This document shows, piece by piece, positions 22,687 to 33,216 of a DNA stretch of 64,000 nt. The stretch spans positions 496,001 to 560,000 of the forward strand of contig NZ_JACHJU010000002.1 of NCBI RefSeq assembly GCF_014203795.1, written 5' to 3'. Each line of letters begins with the position of its first letter. The first letter of the stretch is position 1. Source of the stretch: Streptosporangium album. Its GTDB lineage: Bacteria; Actinomycetota; Actinomycetes; Streptosporangiales; Streptosporangiaceae. The translations under genes and the position numbers were made by a program. A model generated the notes under the pieces. The model had not been told where the DNA came from and ran no database searches. It worked only from the letters and a program-made list of their open reading frames with translations.

Positions 22687-23568
22687 ATGCGCTCGTGGAA
22701 GATCAGGATCGGCCTGCTGATCCTCGCCTTCTTCGCCCTGATGGCGATCTTCGGACCGCTGCTGCTCACCGGCGACCCGTCCGCCACCGGCGGCGAGGCG
22801 CTGGCGGGGCCGTCGGCCGAGCACTGGCTCGGCACCACGCAGACCGGCCAGGACATCCTCCTGCAGGTCGTGCACGGCTCCCGCGTCTCGCTGGGCGTGG
22901 GGGTGCTGTCGGCCGTGATCGCCACCGCCGTGTCGATCGCCGTCGGCCTCGTCGGCGGCTACTTCGGCGGCGTCGTCGACGAGGCGCTCTCGGTGCTCAC
23001 TAACATCTTCCTGGTGCTCCCGGCGCTGCCGCTGGTGATCGTGCTCGCGGGCTACCTGCCCCAGCGCGGTGTCACCTCGGTCGCGGTCGTCATCGCGGCG
23101 ACCGGCTGGGCCTGGGGCGCCCGCGTCCTGCGCGCGCAGACGCTGTCCATCCGCCGCCGCGACTTCGTCGAGGCGGCCAGGGCCGGCGGCGAGAGGCCGC
23201 TGAGGATCATCTTCTACGAGATCCTCCCGGTGGAGCTGCCGGTGATCGCCACCAGCTTCCTGGCCACCGTGGTGGCCGCGATCCTCGCCGAGGCGGGACT
23301 GTCCTTCCTCGGGCTGGCCGACCTGTCCACCGTCAGCTGGGGGAGCATGCTCTACTTCGCGCAGAACGGCCAGGCCCTGCTCGTCGGCGCGTGGTGGTGG
23401 TTCATCCCGCCGGGCCTGTGCATCGCGCTCGTCGGCGCCGGGCTCGGACTGATGAACTTCGGCATCGACGAGATCGCCAACCCCCGGCTGCGGACCGTAC
23501 GGGCGCCCCGGCGCCCCCGCCGCGAATCCGCCGCGGTGCTGGAGACCGCGGGAGAGGTGGGCCCGTGA
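22687..23568 (+). CDS. ABC importer permease, DppC type, system A
   Basis: 293 residues from ATG 22687, 1 base after the previous stop. It has the DppC features: a single TM near the N-terminus, then HWLGTTQTGQDILLQVVHGS, which is the family's 'GTDxxGRD' region, and an EAA loop at FVEAARAGGERPLRIIF. The C-terminus RRESAAVLETAGEVGP is encoded by the left copy of a 35-bp tandem duplication that includes the start of the following ATPase gene. Confidence 0.93.
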   Translation: MRSWKIRIGLLILAFFALMAIFGPLLLTGDPSATGGEALAGPSAEHWLGTTQTGQDILLQVVHGSRVSLGVGVLSAVIATAVSIAVGLVGGYFGGVVDEALSVLTNIFLVLPALPLVIVLAGYLPQRGVTSVAVVIAATGWAWGARVLRAQTLSIRRRDFVEAARAGGERPLRIIFYEILPVELPVIATSFLATVVAAILAEAGLSFLGLADLSTVSWGSMLYFAQNGQALLVGAWWWFIPPGLCIALVGAGLGLMNFGIDEIANPRLRTVRAPRRPRRESAAVLETAGEVGP

Positions 23569-23611
23569 ACATCCTTGAGACCGGGGGAGAGGTGAGCGCG
23601 TGAACATCCTT
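23542..23611 (+). repeat. 35-bp tandem duplication across the permease/ATPase junction, creating a 12-codon ORF
   Basis: Copies at 23542-23576 and 23577-23611 match at 32 of 35 positions. Each copy contains GGGAGAGGTG...GTGAACATCCTT, that is, a Shine-Dalgarno-like element and the GTG start of the ATPase gene. The first GTG (23565) overlaps the permease stop and opens a 12-codon [15 protein letters not shown], that stops at 23601-23603. That stop overlaps the second GTG (23600), the real ATPase start. Coupling is thus kept as a relay of two GTGA overlaps. Confidence 0.9.
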
Positions 23612-24612
23612 GAGATCCGCGGCCTCAGCGTGGACTACCTGTCGGCGGGTGGCACCGTGCACGCGGTCGACGACGTCTCGCTGGACCTGCGGCGCGGTGA
23701 GATCCTCGGGGTCGCGGGGGAGAGCGGCAGCGGCAAGTCGACGCTGGCGCACGCCCTCGGACGGCTGCTGCGGCCCCCGGCCGTGGTCACCGGCGGTTCC
23801 GTGCTCTACCACCGGGCCGGCGGCGGCCCCGTCGACGTCCTGGAGCTCGACCGTGCGGCGCTGCGGGCGTTCCGCTGGAAGGAGCTCGCGATCGTCTTCC
23901 AGAGCGCGATGAACTCCCTCAACCCGGTGAGCACCATCGGCGCCCAGATCGACGATGTGCTGCGCATCCACGAACGCGACCTGCCGCGCAAGGTCCGGAC
24001 CGAACGGGCGGCCGAGCTGCTGCGCCGGGTCGGCATCGGCGCCGACCGGCTGCGCAGCTACCCTCACGAGCTCTCCGGAGGCATGCGCCAGCGTGCCGTG
24101 ATCGCCATCGCGCTCGCCCTCAACCCGGAGATCATCATCATGGACGAGCCGACGACCGCCCTCGACGTGGTCGTCCAGCGTGACATCCTGCACGAGATCC
24201 GGGCACTGAAGGACGAGTACGGCTTCGCGGTCGTCTTCATCACACACGACCTGTCGCTGCTCATGGAGATCTCCGACCGCATCGCGGTCATGTACGCCGG
24301 CAGGGTGGTGGAGACCGGAGCGGCCGGGGAACTGCACCGGGCGCCCCGTCATCCGTACACGCTCGGCCTGCTGCGTTCCTTCCCCAAGCTGCACGGGCCC
24401 CGCCAGGAACTGCTCAGCATCCCCGGCACGCCGCCGGACCTGAGGGCGCTGCCGTCCGGCTGCGCCTTCCACCCCCGCTGCCGGTCCGCTCTCGACGAGT
24501 GCTCCTCGACGCCTCCGCTCCTGCGTCCCGGCCCCGGGGGCGAGGTCGCCTGCCTGCTGAACGACGGGACCGGAGTGCCCGTCCCCACCGGACCGACGTC
24601 GGAGGTCGACTC

Positions 24613-24616
<4 letters not shown>
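23600..24616 (+). CDS. ABC importer ATPase, DppD type, system A
   Basis: 338 residues from the second GTG (23600). Walker A is GESGSGKST (about 38-46), the Q-loop is in [11 protein letters not shown], the signature is LSGGMRQRA (about 159-167), Walker B is IIIMDEP, and the switch His is in FITHDLS. The C-terminal oligopeptide/dipeptide extension is present ([12 protein letters not shown] ... [11 protein letters not shown]), with the Cys cluster [14 protein letters not shown] that can bind an Fe-S cluster in DppD-type ATPases. It pairs with the next gene as the heteromeric motor. Confidence 0.94.
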
Positions 24617-25586
<970 letters not shown>

Positions 25587-25602
<16 letters not shown>

Positions 25603-26348
25603 GGCGGGGTGCTCGGGTGCGGCGGATCGCCCAGCCGCCGCAGCCTGCCCAGCCGGTTGCGGACGCCCTCGAAGTGGGCGTGCACCGCGGCGATGGCCGC
25701 CGCCTTGTCCCCGGCCGCGACGGCGGCGTGGATGTCGCGGTGCCGCCGCACGACGTCGGCCGGGGACTCGTCGGGGCTCCCCAGGTTGTCGCGTAGCTGG
25801 TGGTAGACGTCCCAGAAGGCGCCGAGAAGCTGCCCGACCAGGGGGTTGCCCAGGGGGCGGTAGAGCACGTCGTGGAAGAGCCGGTCGGTGTCCGGTGAGA
25901 CGTCTCCCACGAGGGCCTCGGCCTCCATCTGCTCCATCACGACGTCGACCGGGGACAGGTCGGCCTCCTGGTGCCGGTCGATCAGCCGCTGGACCAGGCC
26001 GGTCTCGAGGATCTCGCGGATCTCGATGAGGTGGCCGAGATCGTTCCGGCCGTCCTGCATCGTGATCCGGCCGTGGAAGGCCAGCTCGTCGACCAGGCCG
26101 CTCAGCGACATCCGGCCCACGAACATCCCGAAGCCGTGGCGGATGTCCACGATGCCGACGGCCTGCAGGGCCTTGAGCGCCTCCCGGACCGAGTTGCGGC
26201 TGATCCCGAGCTCCTCGATCAGCTCGGACTCGGTGGGCAGCGGGTCGCCGGCCGCGAGCCTGCGCCGCAGGATGATGTCCTTGACGGCCTCTTGGACCTC
26301 GACGGCGCGGCTGAGCCGGCCGCGGAACGGGCGGGGGGCTGTGGTCAC
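25587..26348 (-). CDS. GntR-family regulator, FadR subfamily
   Basis: 253 residues from GTG 26348, which follows AAGGGA; the frame is open further upstream but without a good start. The N-terminal winged helix is typical ([20 protein letters not shown], then [20 protein letters not shown] with [16 protein letters not shown]). The C-terminal FCD all-helical ligand domain holds the expected metal-binding Asp/His residues ([22 protein letters not shown]). It sits between the two transporter operons: convergent with A and divergent from B. It probably represses B, and perhaps A, until a sugar-acid or similar ligand appears; the ligand is unknown. Confidence 0.92.
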
Positions 26349-26646
26349 GGTGTTCCCTTGTGATCGGCGGCCGGTGGCGGTGCCCCGTGCCGGGTGGCAG
26401 TCGTCGGTGGTGCGAGACCAGGTCCCCGGCTTGCTTCCGACCCGACAGCATACGACGCGATTCTCCGGTCGATGGCGTGGCGGAGCCGCTGGAGAGTGAT
26501 CGCGACGAAACATTACGGAAACGTTCCCGCCAATTTCTGTTGACCAAATGGCGGCTAGCCCTTTACCGTCCACTCTAATACATAACGTAGGACGTAGGAC
26601 GTCCTAGGAATTTCTCTCCCTGACCCCGACGCCTGTAGGAGGCACC
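26349..26646. promoter_or_regulatory. Divergent control region of GntR gene and transporter B
   Basis: The 298-bp gap becomes AT-rich from about 26500. It contains GGAAACGTTCCC (26518-26529), a near-palindrome of the type bound by LacI proteins, then TTGACC (26541), and AT-rich TAATACATAACG. A perfect 12-bp palindrome, TAGGACGTCCTA (26595-26606), has an extra TAGGACG half-copy just before it. This last element, 41 bp upstream of the binding-protein start, is the best candidate for the local GntR operator. Confidence 0.5.
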
Positions 26647-28269
26647 GTGAGCGCCCCCCCATTCCGGCCCGCCCTCAGCCGCCGCGACTTCCTGCGCTAC
26701 AGCGGAGCGGCGGGCGCGGCGGCGGCCATCGCGGCCTCCCTCTCCGCTTGTTCGGGCGGACCCGCCTCGACCGGCTCGGTCGGTGCCGGATCGGACAAGG
26801 ACCTGGTCACCGCCGTCATCGGATACGGCAACGACCAGAGCTGGGACCCGACGCAGACCGCCTCCGCGTTCACGATGGCCGGCATCAGCCACATCTACGA
26901 GGGGCTGCTGGACACCGACCCGATCACGCGCGAGCCGTATCCCGCCCTGGCCACCGCCCTGCCGGCGGACCCGGCGGCCACCTCGTGGAAGTTCACCCTC
27001 CGCGAGGGCGCGAAGTGGCACGACGGCCGGCCGGTGACCGCCGACGACGTGGTCTTCACCTTCCAGCGGATCCTCGACCCGGCCGCGAACGTGCTCGTCG
27101 GCAACTTCTTCAAGGCATGGCTGCAGGAGGTCAAGAAGATCGACGACCGCAACGTCGAACTGGTCTTCAAGTTCCCGTTCCCCGACGCGGCGCCGCGGCT
27201 GACGATCGCCAAGATCATGCCCAAGCACGTCTTCGGCGCCCCCGGCGCCTGGGACGCGGCCAAGGGCGGCAAGACCTGCGGATCCGGCCCCTACAAGCAG
27301 ACCGCGCACAATCCCAAGTCGAACACGACCTTCGAGGCGTTCGCCGACTACAACGGCCCGCGGCCGGCCACCGTCAAGAAGATGAACTGGCTGTCCATCG
27401 TCGACGCCGCGGCGCGGGTCGCCAAGATCTCCGGAGCCGCGGCCGAGGCGCAGATCGCCGACAACGTCCCCTACGCCAACATCGACCAGCTCGCCGCGTC
27501 AGGGCTGACCGTCGAGGGCGGCAAGGGCATGAACCACATGTTCCTCATGTTCAACACCGGTGCCAAACCCTTCGACGACGTGCGGGTACGGCAGGCGCTG
27601 CACTACGCGATCGACAAGCAGAAGATGATCCAGGTGGCGCTCAAGGGGCACGGCACCGCGTCGAGCTCCTTCCTCAACGAGGGACACCCCGACCACGCCA
27701 AGGCGGCCACCGTCTACGACTACGACCCGGACAAGGCCAAGGCGCTGCTCAAGGAGGCCGGGGCCGAGAACCTGACGGTCAACCTGATGGCGGTCAACCT
27801 GAGCTGGATCGTCGACTGCCTGCCGACCATCGCCGCCTCCTGGGAGGCGATCGGCGTCAAGACCACACTGGAGCCGCAGGACACCGCCGCGCTGTTCGCC
27901 AAGATGGACCAGTTCCAGGACTACCAGGTGGTCGCCGCCGCGTCGAACCCCAACCAGTTCGGCATGGACGCCGATCTGATCATGCACTACAACTACGTCC
28001 GCGGCGGCCTGTGGATGAAGTACAGCCACTGGGAGAGCAGCAAGGCGGCCAAGGATCTCTTCGAGATGATGGACAAGGCCACCGAGGAGCCGGGCAGGAC
28101 GGAGAAGGCCGAGCTGATCCACAAGTACATCGACGTCATCGCCGAGCAGGCGGTGCTCTATCCGGTCGTGCACACCGAGTTGATGACCGCGTGGGATCCA
28201 CGGAAACTCTCCGGAATCCGCCCGCAGCCGTACCCGGGCATCAACCTGCTGCAGGCCAAGCGCACCTGA
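26647..28269 (+). CDS. ABC importer substrate-binding lipoprotein (SBP family 5), system B, Tat-type signal
   Basis: 540 residues from GTG 26647, after GGAGG. The signal peptide has a twin-arginine motif, SRRDFLRYSG (Arg12-Arg13), then a hydrophobic stretch and lipobox LSAC with Cys35, so export is probably by Tat followed by lipidation. The SBP_bac_5 body shows LREGAKWHDGRPVTADDVVF and RVRQALHYAIDKQKMI. It binds the solute for system B. It is only distantly similar to the system A binding protein, so the two systems probably take different ligands. Confidence 0.92.
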   Translation: MSAPPFRPALSRRDFLRYSGAAGAAAAIAASLSACSGGPASTGSVGAGSDKDLVTAVIGYGNDQSWDPTQTASAFTMAGISHIYEGLLDTDPITREPYPALATALPADPAATSWKFTLREGAKWHDGRPVTADDVVFTFQRILDPAANVLVGNFFKAWLQEVKKIDDRNVELVFKFPFPDAAPRLTIAKIMPKHVFGAPGAWDAAKGGKTCGSGPYKQTAHNPKSNTTFEAFADYNGPRPATVKKMNWLSIVDAAARVAKISGAAAEAQIADNVPYANIDQLAASGLTVEGGKGMNHMFLMFNTGAKPFDDVRVRQALHYAIDKQKMIQVALKGHGTASSSFLNEGHPDHAKAATVYDYDPDKAKALLKEAGAENLTVNLMAVNLSWIVDCLPTIAASWEAIGVKTTLEPQDTAALFAKMDQFQDYQVVAAASNPNQFGMDADLIMHYNYVRGGLWMKYSHWESSKAAKDLFEMMDKATEEPGRTEKAELIHKYIDVIAEQAVLYPVVHTELMTAWDPRKLSGIRPQPYPGINLLQAKRT

Positions 28270-28271
28270 CC

Positions 28272-29231
28272 ATGGCCGTCATCGCCAGGATGCTTCTCCG
28301 CCGCGTCCTCATCCTGATCCCGCTGCTGCTGGGCGTCGTCCTGTTCGTCTTCATCGTCATGCGGTTCTCGAACAGCAAGCCGGAGTACGCCTACTTCCAG
28401 GGTGCCAACCCGACCCCGGAACAGATCCACCGGTTCCAGGTCGAGAACGGCCTGCTGGACCCGCTGCCGCTGCGGTACGTGCACTTCGTCGGTGACCTGC
28501 TCCACGGTGACATGGGCACCAGCGTGCTCACCAAGGCCCCCGTGCTGGACTCGGTGCTCACCGCTCTGCCGCTGACCGTCCAGCTCACCTTCCTGGGGCT
28601 GGGGATCGCCGTGGTCGTCGCGCTGGTCCTCGGCGTCACCGCGGCGCTCTTCCGGGACCGCTGGCCCGACCAGGTGATCCGGGTGGTGTCGCTGGTCGGG
28701 GTGGCGGCCCCGGCCTTCTGGCTGGCGCTGCTGATGATCCAGTGGCTCGCGGTGGGTAAGGGGATCTTCCCGACCGGCGGGTACATCAACCCCGCCGACT
28801 CCCTCACCGGCTGGCTGAGGTCGATGACACTGCCCGCCCTGTCGCTGTCCCTCCCGGTGGCGGCCCAGCTCATCCGGATCATCCGCACCTCCATGGTCGA
28901 GGAACTGGACAGGGACTACGTCCGCACCGCGATCGGCAGTGGGCTCCCCCCGCTGGTGGTCGTCGGGCGCAACGTGCTGCGCAACGCCCTGATCAACCCG
29001 CTCACGGTGCTGGGCCTGCGGATCGGATACCTGCTCGGCGGCGCGGTGGTCATCGAGCAGATCTACTCCCTGCCAGGGATGGGACAACTCATGATCAACG
29101 CCGTACGTGACGGTGACCCGGCGGTGGTCCAGGGCGTGGTGCTGACCATCGCCGTCGGATTCATGGCCGTCAACCTGGCCGTCGACGTCCTCTACCTGCT
29201 GATCAACCCCCGGCTCAGGAGCGCCGCCTGA
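28272..29231 (+). CDS. ABC importer permease, DppB type, system B
   Basis: 319 residues from ATG 28272, 2 bases after the binding-protein stop. It has the DppB layout: TM1 in MLLRRVLILIPLLLGVVLFV, a long extracellular loop, and an EAA loop at YVRTAIGSGLPPLVVVGRNV. GGAVVIEQIYSLPGMGQLMI near the C-terminus is the conserved DppB signature. It partners with the permease half of the next, fused protein. The stop and the next start share one base (TGATG). Confidence 0.93.
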   Translation: MAVIARMLLRRVLILIPLLLGVVLFVFIVMRFSNSKPEYAYFQGANPTPEQIHRFQVENGLLDPLPLRYVHFVGDLLHGDMGTSVLTKAPVLDSVLTALPLTVQLTFLGLGIAVVVALVLGVTAALFRDRWPDQVIRVVSLVGVAAPAFWLALLMIQWLAVGKGIFPTGGYINPADSLTGWLRSMTLPALSLSLPVAAQLIRIIRTSMVEELDRDYVRTAIGSGLPPLVVVGRNVLRNALINPLTVLGLRIGYLLGGAVVIEQIYSLPGMGQLMINAVRDGDPAVVQGVVLTIAVGFMAVNLAVDVLYLLINPRLRSAA

Positions 29232-31198
29232 TGCGAAAAGGACTGACCGGCGCGCTGGCCCGGCCCGGAGTCACCTTCACGAGGCTGTCCCCGCTGTCGT
29301 GGATCGCCCTGGGCGTTCTGGCGGCGGTCATTCTCGCCGCCCTGCTCGCCCCCCTGACGGCCCCGCACTCCCCGTACTTCCAGCAGGCCGCCGGCGGCGG
29401 CCCCTCCGCCGACCACTGGATGGGACTGGACAGCGCCAACCGCGACATCCTGAGCCGGCTGATGTACGGGGCGCGCTGGTCGCTCCTCATCGGGCTGGGG
29501 GCGACCGGCCTGGCGCTGGTGGCCGGGGCCGTCATCGGCGCCGTCGCCGCCACCTCCCGCAGGTGGGTCGACGAGACGATCATGCGGGTCCTCGACGTCA
29601 TCATGGCCTTCCCCGGGATCGCGCTGGCCGCGGTGCTGGTGGCGGTCTTCGGCGGCGGGGTCTCGGTGCTGGTGATCGCGATCGGCTTCCTGTACATGCC
29701 GTCGGTGGCCCGGGTGGTCCGGGCCAACGTGCTGGCGCAGTACGGGGAGGACTACGTGGCGGCCGAGAGGATCATCGGCGCCCGGACCCCCCACATCCTG
29801 CTCAGGCACGTGGCCGTCAACTGCGCGGCGCCGGTGCTGGTGTTCTGCACGGTGATGGTCGCCGACGCCATCGTCTTCGAGGCGTCGCTGTCCTTCATCG
29901 GCGCCGGGGTCCGGCCACCCGACCCGTCCTGGGGCAGCGTCATCGCCGACGGCAGGAACATGGTGCTGCTCGGAGGCTGGTGGGCCACCGTGTTCCCCGG
30001 CCTGCTGATCCTGATCACGGTGCTCTCGCTGAACATCCTGTCCGAGGGGGTGTCCGACGCCTGGGCGGCGCCGGCGGCACGCCGGCCGGCCGACGCGGAG
30101 AAGCCCGCCGAGGTGGACGCGCTGGAGCAGGCCCGGCCGGGCACCGGGGAGGTCACCGAACTGCCGGGACTGGCAGAGGCGGCCCGCCGCCTGGCCGGAC
30201 GCGCCCGCCCGCTGCCCACCGGCGAGCCGGTCCTGCGGGTGACCGATCTGGCCATCGGCTTCGACGGCCGGCACGACGGCGTGGACATCGTCGACGGGAT
30301 CTCCTTCGACGTCCGTCCGGGAGAGGTGCTCGGGCTGGTCGGCGAATCCGGGTGCGGGAAGTCGCTCACCGCGCTGACCGTCATGGGCCTGCAGCCGCGC
30401 GGAGCCCGGATCCGCGGCGAGATCGGCTTCGACGGCAAGGACCTGCTGCGGCTCTCCCCGCCGGCCCGCCGCAGGCTGCTGGGACACGACATGGCGATGG
30501 TCTACCAGGACGCCCTCTCCTCGCTGAACCCCGCGATGACCATCAAGGCCCAGCTGAAACAGGTGACCAGACGTGGCGGCAGGCGGAGCGCGGCCGAGCT
30601 GCTGGAGCTGGTCGGACTGGATCCGGAGCGGACCCTTCCCTCCTACCCGCACGAGCTGTCCGGAGGCCAGCGCCAGCGGGTGCTCATCGCGATGGCCCTG
30701 TCCCGCAGCCCCAAGCTGATCATCGCCGACGAGCCCACCACCGCCCTGGACGTGACGGTCCAGGCTCAGGTGATCGAGCTGCTGCTGCGGCTCCGGTCCG
30801 AACTCGGCTTCGCGCTGGTCCTGGTCTCCCACGACCTCGCCCTGGTGGCCGACGTCACCGACCGGGTCGTGGTGATGTACGGCGGGCAGATCGTCGAGAC
30901 CGGCGTCACCGCGACCCTCGTCGGAGCCCCGGCCCACCACTACGCCCGGGGGCTGCTCGGCTCGGTGCTGTCACTGGAGTCCGGCGCACAGCGGCTCACC
31001 CAGATCCGCGGGGTGGTCCCGTCCCCCGCCGGCTTCCCCGCCGGCTGCCGGTTCGCCGACCGCTGCCCGATGGCCACGGACGTCTGCCGCACGGACGCCC
31101 CCCGGCTGGAGGGAGACGTCCACCGCCACTCGGTGGCCTGTCACCACCCGGCGGTCGAGATCACGACACCGGTGTTCGCCGGAAAGGAGACCCGATGA
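29231..31198 (+). CDS. Fused ABC permease (DppC) and ATPase (DppD), system B
   Basis: 655 residues in one frame. Residues about 1-285 are a DppC-type permease ([23 protein letters not shown] loop [21 protein letters not shown]-terminal [16 protein letters not shown]). A 55-residue Ala/Pro/Glu-rich linker follows. Residues about 335-655 are a full DppD ATPase: Walker A GESGCGKS, signature LSGGQRQRV, Walker B LIIADEP, switch His VSHDLA, and the Cys-rich C-terminal extension [14 protein letters not shown]. The fusion joins a pore subunit to its motor, fixing 1:1 stoichiometry; such fusions occur in actinobacteria. No sign of a sequencing frameshift: the linker is open and codon use is normal. 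Confidence 0.92.
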   Translation: MRKGLTGALARPGVTFTRLSPLSWIALGVLAAVILAALLAPLTAPHSPYFQQAAGGGPSADHWMGLDSANRDILSRLMYGARWSLLIGLGATGLALVAGAVIGAVAATSRRWVDETIMRVLDVIMAFPGIALAAVLVAVFGGGVSVLVIAIGFLYMPSVARVVRANVLAQYGEDYVAAERIIGARTPHILLRHVAVNCAAPVLVFCTVMVADAIVFEASLSFIGAGVRPPDPSWGSVIADGRNMVLLGGWWATVFPGLLILITVLSLNILSEGVSDAWAAPAARRPADAEKPAEVDALEQARPGTGEVTELPGLAEAARRLAGRARPLPTGEPVLRVTDLAIGFDGRHDGVDIVDGISFDVRPGEVLGLVGESGCGKSLTALTVMGLQPRGARIRGEIGFDGKDLLRLSPPARRRLLGHDMAMVYQDALSSLNPAMTIKAQLKQVTRRGGRRSAAELLELVGLDPERTLPSYPHELSGGQRQRVLIAMALSRSPKLIIADEPTTALDVTVQAQVIELLLRLRSELGFALVLVSHDLALVADVTDRVVVMYGGQIVETGVTATLVGAPAHHYARGLLGSVLSLESGAQRLTQIRGVVPSPAGFPAGCRFADRCPMATDVCRTDAPRLEGDVHRHSVACHHPAVEITTPVFAGKETR

Positions 31199-32238
31199 CG
31201 ACGGACCCCGGCACGGCGGAGACCCTGCTCGAACTCGCCGACGTCCATGTGGTGCACCGGGCGCGCTCCGGCGGACTGTTCTCCCGCGACCGGGTGCACG
31301 CCCTCACCGGGGCGGACCTGACCGTCGCCGCCGGCCAGACGGTCGGTGTCGTGGGGGAGTCCGGCTGCGGCAAGTCCACCCTGGCCAAGGTGCTGGTAGG
31401 GCTGCAACGGCCCACCTCCGGCACGGTGTCCTTCCGGGGCCGGGACCTCTGGTCGATGAAGGACGCCGAGCGCAGGACCCTCATCGGGTCGAGCACCGGA
31501 ATGATCTTTCAGGACCCGTCCACGGCGCTCAACCGCCGGCTGCCCGTCCGGCAGGTCCTGCGCGACCCGCTGAACGTGCACCGGCGCGGCACCGCGCAGT
31601 GGCGGGACGGGCGGGTGCGTGAGCTGCTCGACCTGGTCGGCCTGCCTCCGAGCGCCGCCGACCAGCTCCCGGGCCGGCTCTCCGGAGGCCAGCGCCAGCG
31701 CGTGGCCATCGCCAGGGCGCTGGCGCTCGAACCGGAGCTGCTGATCGCGGACGAGCCGACGAGCGCGCTGGACGTCTCGGTCCGTGCCCAGATCCTGAAC
31801 CTGCTGCTGGACCTGAAGGACCGGCTCGGACTGACGCTGGTCTTCGTCTCCCACGACATCCAGACGGTGCGGCGGATGAGCGACCAGGTCATCACGATGT
31901 ACCTGGGACGTGTCGTCGAACGGACCCCGTCGCAGGCCGTACCGGACCATGCCCGCCACCCCTACACCAGGGCACTGTTCTCCGCCACGCCCGGACTGCT
32001 CTCGCCGATCAATCCGATCCCGCTGGTGGGCTCGGTGCCGTCGGCGACGCGGCCGCCGAGCGGATGCCCCTTCCGCACCCGGTGCTGGAAGGCCGACGAC
32101 GTGTGCGCCACGGAGATGCCGGCGATGCGGGCCGGCGGCGCCGGCCCGTCCGGCGACCACCTGTTCCGCTGCCACCACCCGGTCCCCGCCGGGGCCACCG
32201 ACCTCGACCTGATCAGCCAAGCACAGGAGCGTCAATGA
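31195..32238 (+). CDS. ABC importer ATPase, DppF type, system B
   Basis: 347 residues from ATG 31195, overlapping the fused gene by 4 bp. Walker A is GESGCGKST, the Q-loop lies in IFQDPSTALN, the signature is LSGGQRQRV, Walker B is LLIADEP, and the switch His is in FVSHDIQ. The C-terminal DppF extension and Cys cluster (CPFRTRCWKADDVC) are present. It completes the system B motor with the ATPase half of the fusion. Its stop overlaps the start of the aldolase gene by 4 bp, so the transporter and the catabolic genes share one transcript. Confidence 0.94.
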   Translation: MTTDPGTAETLLELADVHVVHRARSGGLFSRDRVHALTGADLTVAAGQTVGVVGESGCGKSTLAKVLVGLQRPTSGTVSFRGRDLWSMKDAERRTLIGSSTGMIFQDPSTALNRRLPVRQVLRDPLNVHRRGTAQWRDGRVRELLDLVGLPPSAADQLPGRLSGGQRQRVAIARALALEPELLIADEPTSALDVSVRAQILNLLLDLKDRLGLTLVFVSHDIQTVRRMSDQVITMYLGRVVERTPSQAVPDHARHPYTRALFSATPGLLSPINPIPLVGSVPSATRPPSGCPFRTRCWKADDVCATEMPAMRAGGAGPSGDHLFRCHHPVPAGATDLDLISQAQERQ

Positions 32239-33167
32239 CAACCGCCACCGCACTGACCGGCGTCATCCCCCCGGTGTGCACCCCGTTGACCCCGGACTTC
32301 GAGGTCGACACCGGATCGCTGACCCGGCTGGTGGACCACCTGCTGGACGGCGGGGTGGACGGGCTGTTCGTCCTCGGCTCCTCCTCGGAGGTGGCGTTCC
32401 TGCCGGACGGACACCGGGCGATCGTGCTGGACACGGTGCTGGGCCACGTGGGCGGCCAGGTCCCGGTGCTGGCCGGTGTGATCGACATGACCACCCCGAG
32501 GGTGCTGGAGCACGTGCGGGCCGCCGTCAAGGCGGGCGTGGACGGGATCGTGGCGACCGCGCCGTTCTACACCCGTACCCATCCCGTGGAGATCGACGGG
32601 CACTTCCGGACCATCGCCGGCCAGGCCGGTCTGCCGCTGTACGCCTATGATCTGCCCGTCTCCGTGCACAGCAAGCTCGGTGCCGATCTCCTGCTCGGCC
32701 TGGCGGCCGACGGCGTGCTGGCCGGGGTGAAGGACTCCAGCGGCGACGAGGCCGGCCTGCGCGAGGTGATCCTCGGGCGGCGGGAGCGGAGCGACATCGG
32801 CTCCTTCAGCGTCCTGACCGGATCCGAGCTGACCGTCGACTCCGCCCTGTGGATGGGGGCCGACGGCGTGGTGCCCGGACTCGGCAACGTCGACCCCCAC
32901 GGGTACACCCGGCTGTTCCGCTCGGCGTCGGAGGGCGACTGGGAGGCCGCGCGCACCGAGCAGGAACGCCTGTTCCGCCTGTTCGGCCTGGTGAGAGCCG
33001 GTGGGGCGCGGATGGGAGCGGGGTCGTCGGCCATGGGCGCCTTCAAGGCGGCCCTGCACCTGCGCGGGATCATCGACCACCCGACCACCGCGCTGCCGCA
33101 GATCCCGCTGGACGGCGACGAGACCGGCCGGGTCGGCGCATACCTGGCAGCCGCCGGCCTGCTGTGA
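32235..33167 (+). CDS. Class I aldolase of the DapA/NanA superfamily, N-acetylneuraminate-lyase-like
   Basis: 310 residues, start ATG 32235 overlapping the ATPase stop. The TIM barrel has the carboxylate-binding GSSSE (48-52), where DapA has GTTGE and NanA has GSTGE. Catalytic Tyr138 (YDLP) and Schiff-base Lys166 (GVKDSSGD) are 28 residues apart, the same spacing as Tyr137/Lys165 of E. coli NanA. The biosynthetic dapA is not usually found in a sugar operon, so a catabolic aldolase (sialic acid, keto-deoxy sugar acid, or similar) is favoured. It would split the imported product to pyruvate plus an aldehyde in the cytoplasm. The exact substrate is uncertain. Confidence 0.85.
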   Translation: MTTATALTGVIPPVCTPLTPDFEVDTGSLTRLVDHLLDGGVDGLFVLGSSSEVAFLPDGHRAIVLDTVLGHVGGQVPVLAGVIDMTTPRVLEHVRAAVKAGVDGIVATAPFYTRTHPVEIDGHFRTIAGQAGLPLYAYDLPVSVHSKLGADLLLGLAADGVLAGVKDSSGDEAGLREVILGRRERSDIGSFSVLTGSELTVDSALWMGADGVVPGLGNVDPHGYTRLFRSASEGDWEAARTEQERLFRLFGLVRAGGARMGAGSSAMGAFKAALHLRGIIDHPTTALPQIPLDGDETGRVGAYLAAAGLL

Positions 33168-33172
33168 CGGAC

Positions 33173-33196
33173 CGGCCCGGCCGCCGAGCCGGGCCG
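33173..33196 (+). terminator. Intra-operon hairpin between aldolase and beta-galactosidase genes
   Basis: CGGCCCGGC-CGCCGA-GCCGGGCCG forms a perfect 9-bp all-GC stem just after the aldolase stop and before the ribosome binding site of the beta-galactosidase. There is no T-run, so it may be a partial terminator or an RNA-stability element that lowers expression of the downstream genes. Confidence 0.5.
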
Positions 33197-33216
33197 CCAG
33201 AAGGGAGCGTCAAGAG

